Shown piece by piece: positions 44,896 through 56,700 of a DNA stretch of 64,000 nucleotides. Below the pieces are notes generated by a model, which searched no databases, was not told the DNA's origin, and saw only the letters and a program-made list of their open reading frames with translations. A program made the position numbers and the translations under genes. This DNA comes from Nematostella vectensis (Eukaryota; Cnidaria; Anthozoa; Actiniaria; Edwardsiidae): contig NC_064040.1 of assembly GCF_932526225.1 (NCBI RefSeq), positions 5,019,681-5,083,680 of the forward strand, given 5' to 3'. The number at the start of each line of letters is the position of its first letter. Position 1 is the stretch's first letter.

Positions 44896-47236
44896 GAAAT
44901 ACACTTTGTATACATAACAGTCGTTTTTCCTCCAAACGACAAGATAAAGGGCGTTCTTCAACAGGGAAAAAAAGACCGTTTTTGGTGGATTGAGGCGAGC
45001 AGGGGAAGGGAGGTCCTCGCGCGTCAAGCGCTCGCCATTAGCGCGCGGTCGTATTGACGCTTTACGAGAGCTTTTAGCACGGCATCATCTTTTTTTAATG
45101 AGTGCATGGAGCACTTCAATCGCGTATATTTCAGCAATGTTTAGTTTACTTTTGTTTGGCTTTGCTCACAAAAGACGTGCTTGACTGATCAAAGAAGAAC
45201 AAAGAGCGGTCAAAGAGACCTACTACACCTTTTGCTGTTCAATAACGGGAAAGGGACATTCATTTGTGCCAAACGTTGTATAGTTAACATGCATTCATGC
45301 ACGTTCATCAACATCGCCCGAAACATTCTCAGCGTGACTCAACTTTCAATAACAATGATTGAATATGCGCGAACATTCAATAGCATCAACGGACAATCAT
45401 TAACGCAATTGGGCATTCATTCGGGATGGAATGAACATTCTTTTGCATGAAATCGAAAATTCAAATACACGTTTAGGCAATCAGTAGCGTTTACTGACAA
45501 TCAGTTATAAAAAATAGAAAATTCATTAGTGCTATTAACATAAACAAAGACAATCAATAAGCCTTTTCAGACAATCATGTTCATCAATGTGACATTCATC
45601 AATGTGGTTTGACAACCATTTATCCGATTTCAACCAAACAACAAGGAAAAATAAAATTTCGTTAGAGTTACTATTTTTCTATTTTCTTTAAACAGTGGGC
45701 TCCTAAAATTAAGAGAAATATAGAACTATAAATAATTTTTAACAAAAAACAAGACAAGCAAACAACACTCTTTGTGGAGGCTTTATAAAAGCAAAAAATA
45801 TATACACTCGTCCGCTATAGATAAACAGAAAACGTTAGTATGAGAAATGCCGCCAAGAAACCCCTCGAACACAGGGAAGAGCTAGATGAGGGGAGAGAGA
45901 GCGTACCGCCAAGAATGAAAGAAATGTGGTCAAAGTGAAAGAAATATCACAGTCACTTAGCGTTTTGGGGTTACTCTTTCCTAGACGCCGCCGTGGGTGG
46001 GGTCTGGGAGCTACTCTTATTATGGCGTCGGAGCCTAGAATTTACTAATCGCATAAGAAAGTGGTGTGTGCTTAATTCAAGACATACTCAGACTATCACC
46101 TTTACCAGTTTGTTTAATCCATGTTTAATCAGTTTTTACAAAGCGTACGTCATATCGAATTGTTTAAAGCTGCACAATAGTGCGCGTTAAGTGCAGATAA
46201 CTTTGTCCTCGTAGAACGAATCTGACATGGTATCAACAGTCACGCAAACAACACAAAAACGTCACGCAGTGATCGCCAGTCACACCAAGGTCAGACAACA
46301 AAATGTCACACATCAAACGATCAGGTGTTACATTAAAAATGTCACGCCACCAAGAAGACTGTCATGTCACGCAATCAAGACATTTTACAGATTGACTGCC
46401 ATGTGACAAATTTCATTCAAGTAGATTGCGTGATTATTACGTTATGCTGTTGATTACCAGAAAAGAATGCGACTATTTGACTTACGCTTGCAGGATGGTT
46501 ATAAACTCAAGAAAGTCGTCTGAAGACACCATTGTACTAATTATCATTACTACATCTCACACAATACACTCGCTAAATCAGCCATATGGTACTCTAATAA
46601 TCATGCCTTCCAAATACTTTCATACGTGCTACCTGTACATAAGCTTCCACAGGGTACCCAAGCAGATTACGTTTGATTTTTTCTTCCGAATGGGAGGGTC
46701 TACTGAATGGTCTCCTTTTATGTGCACTTTATAAAAAAATGGGAATCGTCATTTTAAAGAAATCATGTTATTTGAGCAAAATATATCACCTTGTTGAAAG
46801 TGAGTCAGTGATTATCACAATTTAGTCTCAAATTTCAGGCTTTTCGCTCTATTGAAGAAATATAAACCTTATGACATTACAGTCACAAGAACAATCTCAA
46901 CCAGCAATATACATTATACAAATAGCGCTTCTATCTATGTAAAGTCTAGTTGTATAGGCAGTAGGGTATATATACAGCGTATATAGACATCTCTGATAAT
47001 AGACAAATTAACAAAATCAGATGTACAGTACTAGTATATCACATCTAGGTCCTACACAGCCATTTCAGTTCTTTTCCAAGCTTCTTGACTGACAGAAATA
47101 AGGCAACTGTATAACAGATTGACTGTTTCTAGTACTAATGTATGTCAACAATAGAAATATTAGCTCTACAGATCAAAAACTAGCATCTAAAGGTCTTTTA
47201 ATCTGTTTTAATCATGGAAAGGTTTTTGCCTATACT
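44896..47236. other. Intergenic, degenerate short repeats, no confident gene
   Basis: At 45255-45620 imperfect roughly 20-bp units carry cattcat, caatca or tcatcaa. At 46225-46400 similar units carry gtcacgca or gtcacacc. A 32-codon frame at 45840 (MRNAAKKPLEHREELDEGRE) has no supporting context. I saw no RNA gene. Confidence 0.5.
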
Positions 47237-50200
47237 CTACTGTTCCATGTTTCTTTTTCCATTTGCATCTTTCTTTGCTCCCTGTGCATCCTTCTTTGCT
47301 CCCTGTGAGAAGAACGTAAAGAGGAACTAGATAAGAGTTAAAAGGAGACTTGCTTAAATCGCTCTTACAGAGTCACTTAAAAACAGCCACCAGAAAATAA
47401 AATATTTGAGAGACTTTTCAAAAGTCCAAAAAGATGGCAAAACTATAACTTTTTTTCTATTTTCTCACCGGGGTATTAACTTTGCAGTTCTCTGGGCACT
47501 TCTGCTGGACCAACTTCTCAAGTATGCCCTGAATAAAACCAGCCCTAAAAAAAACAAAAAGTGTAAATCTATAAACACATTTGCAGCATGATCTGTCAAA
47601 CACTGAAAAGGAAGATATGTATAAAATGTTTATTTTGACCAATCGGATGAAACAAGTATCAAGCCCCCCATGTAATTATTCATGCACCTCCCAAGATATA
47701 CCACTGCAAACAGTTGCAAATGGAACAAGTCTAAACCAGTTTCCTTTTGCCAAAGGATGACTAGAAACACGATTTTTTACGGTTCTGTATGTTCTTGTCA
47801 TTTCTCACATTTGTGACAGTATGCTCAGTAAGCTTGAGTGAACCCTTATATACACCAGAAAGGTACACATAATTTTTCTTTTTGTATTCAAGTGTGACTT
47901 ATTGCAAGTATGGTAGGTCCCACCAACCCTCCCCTACAGAAGCTATGACCATGACCACTATCATTCATGGAATTCTACTCTAAAAGTCAAACCACTTCTC
48001 AGAGATTAATAAAACATTGATCTTAATAATAATAGAAAAAAACACAACACTTGAAACCTTCCATTAAAAATTTCCAGTAACCATGAATAATTATTAATCA
48101 AGAAATAGAAATTCAAAGATATAAATATGGTTACCTTCTGGCCTTATTTTGCATATTGAATTTCTTTGATTATGAATGTTTTCTGGGCCTTTTTTGTATG
48201 ACATGGACCATTTCATATCTTATTAGTATTTTCTGTAAGCTGGTTTAAGGTAATTCCCTTGAATTGCACTGTGCACCCATTCTGCACATAGTGGTGCACG
48301 CTGTTTGTTCCCAATTTCCAGTATTAAGTGTGCGCACGCCACAGTTGTATAAGAAAACCAAGCAAAAAGTGTGCATTTTTTTACTTAAAATCGCTTTGAC
48401 ATAAAAACGAAGTCTGTTACCCCATTTTTTAATTGCTCAAATAGATAAATATATACAGGAAAATTATATACTGAAAGAAGAAAAAAAAAGTTGGATAATA
48501 GAAGTTTGTTTATTTTCTCTTAAAAGCCGTAAAAATAGCACTTTTTACTCTATAAATAGTAGAGGTGAAAACAGCGTCTTTTAGTGTGATCTCTTAAAAT
48601 GTGATTTGTTTTGAACGTTAGCTACTACGGTTTATTGTTTCGGAGATCAGATTTTGGCAGCTCGACAAACAAAACTTAATTTTCTAAAGACTATAGGCAC
48701 TTTTTTTGAAAAATTACAGTTGGGATTTTTCCTCGCTCAGTCAGTAAAAACCTGTCAACTCTATGCCTCGTCTGTTGTGAAAACGAGGGTGGAACCCCTA
48801 TTTTTTATTACATTTTTTGAAAGCCCAAGTTTAAAAAAAATTCTTAGGACTATTTCAAGGGAATTACCTTAAACAAGGGTACAGTTTGTGGTATAAAAGC
48901 AGCAAACCTGGTCTAGGCTACTTGACTAAGTCTAGTAGGAATGAGGACTCGGACCAGGTCCATGCCTTTTATTCCCCAGGTCCTTTTTAAACAAAGAACC
49001 CTCGTAACCTCTCCCCTTTTTACTTACTTAGAAGCAAGCCCTCCTCCAGGTGGCAATCCCTGTATTTCTTCCTGGGACAAGGATTGCATTGCATAGCTCA
49101 CATCCACTTCAGCTAGGTTAGTCTCCTCTTCTAGTAATGCTAAATTTGAGCATCAATAAGAGTTTGTAAATATTTTGCATTAAAAGGTATTCAAAAAATC
49201 TTCAGTTTATTTATTATTTACAATAGTTTAAAACACTCAAAGTAGTCAAGATCAAGAAGGAGTAAGATCGAGAAGTAGGATTTACCAAACCCTTGTATTT
49301 GAATATCAGTGTTTTATTAATCACATATGTACTGTACAAAGAGATGGTAGCTAATTTCAATTAAAAAAAAACTTAATCATGTCAGAAAACATTTTCTGCA
49401 AAGGGTTAAAAAATTATCTACACCACCAAAAAAAGTGGTCAGTTGAGAAGGAAAAAGCAGTGCAGGATTGGTTAACAAACAAAAAAAATCAATAAATGAT
49501 AATTTTAATAAGCAATAAACAATTTCATGTGACAAAACAAGCAATTTACATACCTTCGAGCTTTGCCTCCAGTTCTGCCTCAACTTTTTGTTCCTGGAAC
49601 CAATATTATACATCATAACTAAGCATATCCATGATATGATATGCTGATAGTTTAAAATTAATTATATGAATTAAAATCACTATGGCACAGCAGTGAGTTA
49701 CAATAGGGAGTCAATAGGGAATATTCATAATGACGAAGAGACTACAACAGTGCACAGGTTGTATTTCTCAGCACTTTATGGTAGAGTTGAAGAGTTGAAG
49801 CTTTCTTTCGTCAATGTTATTGTGGCGATCAGTTTATCTTGCCTGGTTTAAAAGTAAAAGGGGTACAAGCAAAGTTCTTGGACTACTATTTCTACTTTAT
49901 AAAGGCAGTAAGCAAAATAGTACCAAAAGAAAGGATAGCTTATTCAGCAAGTGTGTTCTGTACTTTCAATTGTATCAAAAACAGTTTGGCACTTTGGCTG
50001 GGAAGAGAAGGTAAATTTGATTGGCCATATCCCAAAATATTTCATAAAAGCTGACATTACATACGTTCTTGATTGCTTCATCTGTGACCTTTGGGGACCC
50101 TGGTAGGGAAATGATGATGACACTCATGTTGTCACGACTTCCCTGTGGAAAAAGATGACTGAATGTTGCAAAAAAACATTGTCATAAAAAGCTTACCCAT

Positions 50201-53022
50201 TCCAACAAATATTAGAGTTTTAATTTTAGTCCATCACTAGACACTAGGGTTCCATAAAAATGGTTATTATTGAATGTGTCATTGCTCATCAAAAAACACA
50301 ATAATGAGTCATGCATTAATGAATGTTGATCAACCACTCCTTGGTTATTGTTTATAATTGAAAATACAATGGTTTATTTGCAAGGAAACTTCAAACTAAC
50401 AATCTATGAATGAAGTCTGATACTGTATCTACGATATATGGTTAAAGATATCCCGCTTACTCACTTGAATTAGACAATGGAAATGGATGCTTTGTGTGAC
50501 AAGGCATTGAGCAGGAGCAAAAAATTGTTGTGAAATGGTTAAGTATCCACTTCCATAGCCTATTTCAATTGAAAAGCTGAGTTAGGTTAACTCTCATATT
50601 TAACTTTATGCACTAGTCATTTGAAACCCCCACCCCCACGGTCCCGGGGAAGTGTGGGGTTGAGGTGGGGGTTTAGAGCACTTTTGAACGAGAATCTGTC
50701 CCGAAGGGGTGGGGGAATTGACAGTTTTTGACTCTAAGACTTAGTCCCACTGTGGGGGGTTGGGACAAATGAATGTCCCAATGAGTGTCACAAATATCAT
50801 GTTAGTTTCTGGCTTGAGACTCTTTTTCTTCTGTAGCAAGCAATTCCATGTATCAGCATGTGGCATGCTGCACCGCGACAAGTTCAAAAACGAATATTAA
50901 AAAAAAAAAATGCCAGATGAAGATGATTTATTTTTCCATCTTTTTTTGTAAATGTTATCTTCATAGTAATTGGTACAAATGTTCTGGGTTTTGTACAAGG
51001 TCAAAGTCTAACCCCCCACCAAAGTGAGGACAATAAGAGAATAAACACAAATCATTTGGGTGATTAAAAGGTTATAAGGGAAATATGTCATAAGATCAAC
51101 ATCCTAATTCAGGAGAATGATAAATGAGCAATAAAGGAGAGTAACAGAGAAAATTGACAATAAACAAAGTATATAACTATTATAATCATCTTATTAAGAC
51201 AGTGGAACAGGCTTTCCTAGGAGATCATGTTTTAAAAACATGAAATGCGAACATTTCTCCCATTGTAAGTTTATAAGTTTCCTATGTTCTGCTATTGTTT
51301 TGTCAAAATAAGATCGTATCTTAAAGTGTTTCCTAATAATAGTTTCAATATGTTCGAATATCAAAATCTCTGAATACTTAGTTATAAAGTATAGAAAAAC
51401 ACAAAAAGGGGAAATGTGATATAGACAAGGTTAAGGCAGAGCAACTTAAACATCATGAATGAAACGCAGATATACCAAACAAAATATGACTTAATCCATT
51501 TCAAGATTATAATCCGTTCAAGAAAATGTAAAAAAACTCGAGAAGTTTATATAAATTATAAGTAGTTTTTCGAGGAAATTATAATGGGAACGGTCTAAAG
51601 TGTGTGGCAGGATGGTTTATCATCCTTAGTTAAAGAAAATATTTATCATATCATGTTGATAGCTACAAAGGGAGCTTTACACTGATTGTTTCGTTTCCTT
51701 TTTAAGTACAAATTTGCCAGCACAAATGTACCTAGCAAATTTAAATAATCTACAATGTGTGGAAAGAAATGTGTTAGCCGATTCAAAGAGAAATACCGGG
51801 TATGTAAGAAAAACAAGATCAATTAATTCTAGGAAATCGATGACTAATAAAAAGGGCGGAATTTTGCACGAGTCTGCATTTTCTATTTTTAGCACAATAA
51901 AAAGCAAAGAAAAAAATATGAGATATCTGTATTTGAAATCGAGCCCGTAAAGAAATTTTAGCTGATATAAACTGCATAAGTATTGAGGTATTGAAATGCT
52001 TTGATGTAAGTTAAGATGGCATCGAATTTAAAATGGTAGTAAACACGATGAAGTCATCGTAAACCTTGGAGTGCGTTTTGATGGGAGAGGGGTGACGGTT
52101 TGAGGACAATTTGCAGAACATAAACAAGTTGATATGGGTAAAGAAATAGGAATAAAGGAAATAAAAACTTTGTCAATACCTTTGTCAAGCATGTATCAAG
52201 CAGCTCACAGCTAACCCTTTGTAGATCGTCTGTAATCTGAAGTCTTGAACGGACAAATGCACCAACCTCATCGTTCGTCATGACATCCCAAACCCCATCA
52301 CAAGCCAACACGATAAACTCGTCTTGGTCACTGCGACTTTGGAAGAAAATGTCGGGCTCGGGTGAGACAAGCTGTTTCGTGGCGTGTAGACTTGAGTCCA
52401 ATTTGTACTCGAAATCTCCCAAAGCTCTGGAAACCGCCAGAGCGCCATTTACACGTTGTATCATCACACTCCCACCAGCATTTTCAATACGAGATTTCTC
52501 GTCGGGGTTGCCTGGTTTGTGATCAACTGTGTTGTAAATAACTTCACCATTATGACTTAAAATACCCCTAGAATCACCACAGTTAGCAAATATGTAGTAT
52601 TTAGGGGTTACTAGAAGTGCAATGGCCGTGGATCCGCTTTTATCTTCGCCTGACGACCACTTCGGTAACTTCTGCATGGTTGAATCCAACTCGAGAAATG
52701 CATCACGAAGGCCCGACCGAAGCTGGTCCAAGTCGGGCGAATCTGAGCTCTCTTTGATAGCTGCCTCAAAACTTTGGTGCTTTAATAGAGTCTCGTGAAG
52801 ATTACTTGAACAGTATTTGCTAACATTCTCGCCAGCATGACCATCAAACACGGCAAAAAATGACCAATCTTTGAGGTGATCAGACAGCCCTATGACGGCT
52901 GTGTGCGCGTCCTCCATTTCGACTCGCCATCCTTGCATGGCAGCAAGCCCGTAGCGGAGACCATTTCCCTCGCCTGTTTTAGTTTCTTTCTCAGTCCTGG
53001 GCTTGTCTAAGAAGGCCCCCAT
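47237..53022 (-). CDS. PP2C-family Ser/Thr phosphatase (PPM1A/PPM1B-like), six exons
   Basis: Complete model, 401 residues: 53022-52180, 50142-50065, 49593-49554, 49130-49028, 47544-47469 and 47302-47237, all GT-AG and in phase. PP2Cs are metal-dependent monomeric phosphatases; PPM1A/B act on stress-kinase, TGF-beta and NF-kB pathway proteins. The N-terminus MGAFLDKP matches PPM1A/B and is a myristoylation site in that family. Core motifs are GLRYGLAAMQGWRVEMEDAH, FAVFDGHAG (metal-binding Asp), SGSTAIALL, ANCGDSRG, DHKPGNPDEK, VNGALAVSRALGDF, VLACDGVWDVMTNDE and SRDNMSV. Key metal-binding aspartates are present, so it should be active. The C-terminal part is lineage-specific: an acidic helix (EQKVEAELEAKLE), LPPGGGLASK, a Cys-containing stretch and a duplicated GAKKDA tail. 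The start at 53022 is fixed by homology. Confidence 0.94.
47545..49027 (-). other. PP2C intron 4, with an inverted-repeat element inside
   Basis: Holds the 48242-48875 element. The remainder is AT-rich and without recognised features. Confidence 0.6.
48242..48875. mobile_element. ~634-bp MITE-like element with ~20-bp inverted ends
   Basis: The left end is tttaaggtaattcccttgaa. The right end at 48855-48875 is its reverse complement. The interior is AT-rich and has no transposase. It lies in intron 4 of the PP2C gene. Confidence 0.7.
50143..52179 (-). other. PP2C intron 1
   Basis: A 2-kb AT-rich intron. A C/G-rich patch is at 50628-50765. No exon, RNA gene or repeat family is recognised. Confidence 0.6.
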
Positions 53023-53798
53023 TTAAGTTAAAGCAATTCTTCTCCCCAAACCTTGTACAGTTTTAGCTACATCGAAGCAAACCCTAGTTCTTGTTTCAAG
53101 AGACGCTTTGAAATGCGGAGTGATCCACAGGAAGCCCATGAACATTTGCTGCCGAGCCTTCTTTTTTGGTCTTGCGAAATACTCGTTTTCAGTCCTCCGA
53201 TCTGGTTTCAGCAAGGTTTCCCACTCTTAAGCAGCAGCGCGCAAATTGTCTCGCAAAAATAATAATGATAATAATAATAATAATAATAAAAAGTAATGTT
53301 TCAAGCTGAAAAAGTTTTTTGGCAAAAAGTAGAAGTTCGTTCTACTGACCACTTTCCAACAAAATTGCGACCTCTAATAGAACCTGGGGGCAATGATGCA
53401 CAGCCAATGAACATTATAGATTTTACTTTCCCAGGGAGTCATCAATGCTAGCATATCGATATTTGGGTGACCTTTTAACTTTAATTTTTTGGGACTGCGA
53501 CTTAAGGTTTTCGGCATTGGTGAAGAAAGTGTGTGTGACCAAGTGCTTATAGTTCTCAAGTGCCGTAAGTCTTTATTAAGAGAATCAGCAATTCCCAACA
53601 AATTTTCTGTGAGAGCGTGAACTGAAAATCCAGTACTTATATGGGGCATTCGAGGCAGCATGGTCTCGAGAATGAATTAACGATTATCCTTAAATGTTAT
53701 TTGACCACTGAATTAATGATAGTCATTAATTCATTGTCATGCGCATGGACAAGTGAATTATAAAGCGTTCGACGCAGCGTCTAGGTATCACATCCAAT
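53023..53798. promoter_or_regulatory. Divergent intergenic region between PP2C and the KDZ gene
   Basis: The start codons of the two genes are head to head, 776 bp apart. An (AAT)n run is at 53259-53290. Around 53240-53370 there is faint similarity to the MITE at 31167-31419 (ttgtctcgcaaaaa, tagaag..cgttctact). No core promoter element could be fixed for either gene. Confidence 0.45.
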
Positions 53799-56700
53799 AT
53801 GGCGCCCAAATCTCGTGGTAAGTGGGACGCAGTTCAGCGCTGTTTAAGCTTTTACTGACCATCATCAAAGGCTCTTTTGGAGATGTGTAAACGATGGGAG
53901 TTTTTGGCGATTTTTTTTTTACCTCCTCGTCTATTTTTTTGTAGGTAAAAGAAAGAAATCCGTAGAAGAACTTCTCAAAGAAGGCAGAGACTTGCTTGAT
54001 CGGCAAGAAGTAAAATCAAAGCGAAAGAGGAAACCGGTTCGATTTTTATTTTCTACCGATCCAGCCACGGGACTCAGAAATAACAAAGGGACGTATAAAG
54101 GTCAGAAAAAATCTAAAGAAAAGAGGCTGAACCCCGAGTTTGACGTCTCTGGCGAAGGTTTGTTGTCAAGATGAATGTGTGAGTGTTCAGTCTAAACACT
54201 TTTTTATCTTGTCTATTTGTTGTTCCTGTAAAACATTACTACTGCCAATATGTTATTTCCCCCTAATAGTATCTACTGTGCTGATTTTTTAAACAAGTTG
54301 GGCTGGAGGTTTACTTGAAAAGCTATTTCAAGTTGAATATTTCCCGTCAGCAGGCTAGTTGAATAGAGGATCACCACTTGAAATATATAGGTGATATAAA
54401 GCGCTAGAATATTAATGATGAAGTGGCGGTAGCCACGGAACTTCTGTAGAACTATTATAGCGTTTTATAACACATTTTCAAGTATTATTTACATAATTAA
54501 AGCGCTATAATGAAACAAAGATCAAGTCTCACAAAGTCTTCTGTAGAATCTTTTCTCCATGGCTGCAAGCACTCAAACAATCCTTGAATGGCACCAATAC
54601 GTGCATGCTCTGAAGCACTTAAAGCTGGCAGGATCAGTGGACTAACAAATGCTTGGCATCCCGCTTTATGTGGCCAATCACAAATCACGAAAATACTCTT
54701 CACCACCCTGTCTACTGTACACGTAATGCCTATGCAATCACCATTGTCACCAGCAGACTAAAAACTTCTGTCTCATTCAAATAATTCTGTTTTCACATTT
54801 AGGTGGATATTATGAAAATGAGGTACACCATGAAGACAACATCGCTGAAGAAGGTACAAACACAGGGCCCATATTAATACAAAATCCACCAGAAAATCAA
54901 GGGATTTTTTGGTAAAAAGCAAAAACAATTTTTCAATAGAAAAATTGGAAAGCTATTGCATTTATTTTGACACTCTTAAAGGCTATCGATATAAGTCATC
55001 ATCTGTGATAACAACCAAAACAAATTCTTTTAGAAGCTTGAAAGTTCACAGGTGCTTGTGATGTCAAATTGCATGTGTTGCTTCCTTGTATATATCCCAT
55101 AGTGATTCACGAATTTTGAAATTTATTTTCATGTTTGATAAAATACGTAAAATATTAACATAGAAGTTTTTGTCACGAAAGTTTCCAGTTGTTACTTGAA
55201 CTGCACTTTTGAACTTTTGTCATTCTTACCATGACTTAAAAGTATGATCCACGGTCTCTGAAACTTGTCATACTGTATGATCCCCAATAATAATCATTTG
55301 CTATTGAGACTAGTTTTGCATGATGTGATATCATGTATAAGTTTCTTGCATGTTTCGTGGATAACAGTGATTGATAGATTTACAATATTCTGTCACATCC
55401 TTAGGTGTTACAAGACTTGATCTCAAGGCTATTAAAGATATTGTTGAGGAATGGTGCAGCAAAAACAAAAAGCCAAAGCAATGCTGGACAGACAGACAGG
55501 AGCAGCTACATGAAAGCTGGGCAGAGACAAGACCATCTCTCTTTGCAGCTGCCCTCTCTGCAAGGTTTAGCCCACCAGAGAGTGACATATGTCAGGTCTG
55601 CACAGTAAACAAAGTGTCGATACGCTGTTTGATGTGCAAAGAGGGGCTATTATGTGGCCCATGTGACCAGGAAAGACATGCAGATGCTCCATTTCATGAC
55701 CGTGACATCTTAATAGATGGTCACTATGAAGCACTGCCAAATTATGTCTCAAAAAGTGCTCTTGGAGAGTGGATAGATGTCAGTAAGTATTGCTATCACA
55801 CACATTTCATTGTTAATACTATAATTATGCCGCTAGGCCTAGCTCCCATCACAATTACCAGTTTGTCATTCAGCCACCATCAGCAGTTACAAGTTTAACT
55901 TTTTTGTAAGATCAGTACCAGTCTGGAAGTCCCTGCCAAGTTTTTTTTTAAATAAATTTAATCTGTAATTAAGTTTTGTGCTATGTACATGTACCTTACC
56001 TAGTGAGCTAACCATACAATGAGCACTGGCTAGTCAAGTTTCTTTTTTCTATGCCAAACTCCAGGGGTAGATCCAGTTAGATTGGGTATATACCTTGTGT
56101 ATTGACCAAAACTGCAAATCTCCCTCAATATAGAGAAAAATTCTCTGGATATAGCCCCATCAAATATAACATTTTATCTGATCATAAAAACATTCTTTGT
56201 CTGGAAACAGTACAAGCTTTGCCACCAAACTCCCCTATCCACTGCCCTGGTTGTCGAGGCATCTGTGACCCAAGTGCACCCCTTCCTGGCACTCATCTTA
56301 TAGTGGTTAACTTAAATGGTATGTACACATAGCTTTAACAATTTGCTTTTTAAAGGCCCATCCCTTAAAGGTCTCAATCATTGACATACTTTACATTTGA
56401 ACAAAAAAAACCCGTTGAATCATTTGAATGTTCTCCAGCTCTAAATTGTGAAATAGGTTTCCTTTAATCAATTTCCTTCAATCTTTGGATCTTGCTTTGT
56501 AAAACCAAACCAAAGTAACAATGTTTGAGTGACTTTGAGTGATTTGAATCACTGTGTTTAATATTTTAGCAGAACATTTTAGCCTTTAACCTTCTTAACT
56601 TTTGATTGGCGAAAACCTATTTCCCAAAGTTCTTCAAGAGTTTGAAAAGTGGTGGTCATGAAACAATAGTTTCAGCTGTACGTACATATAATTGTAGATA

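Noticed and set aside
52280..52522. Plus-strand frame opposite the PP2C exon
   Set aside because: Shadow frame of the conserved PP2C coding exon.
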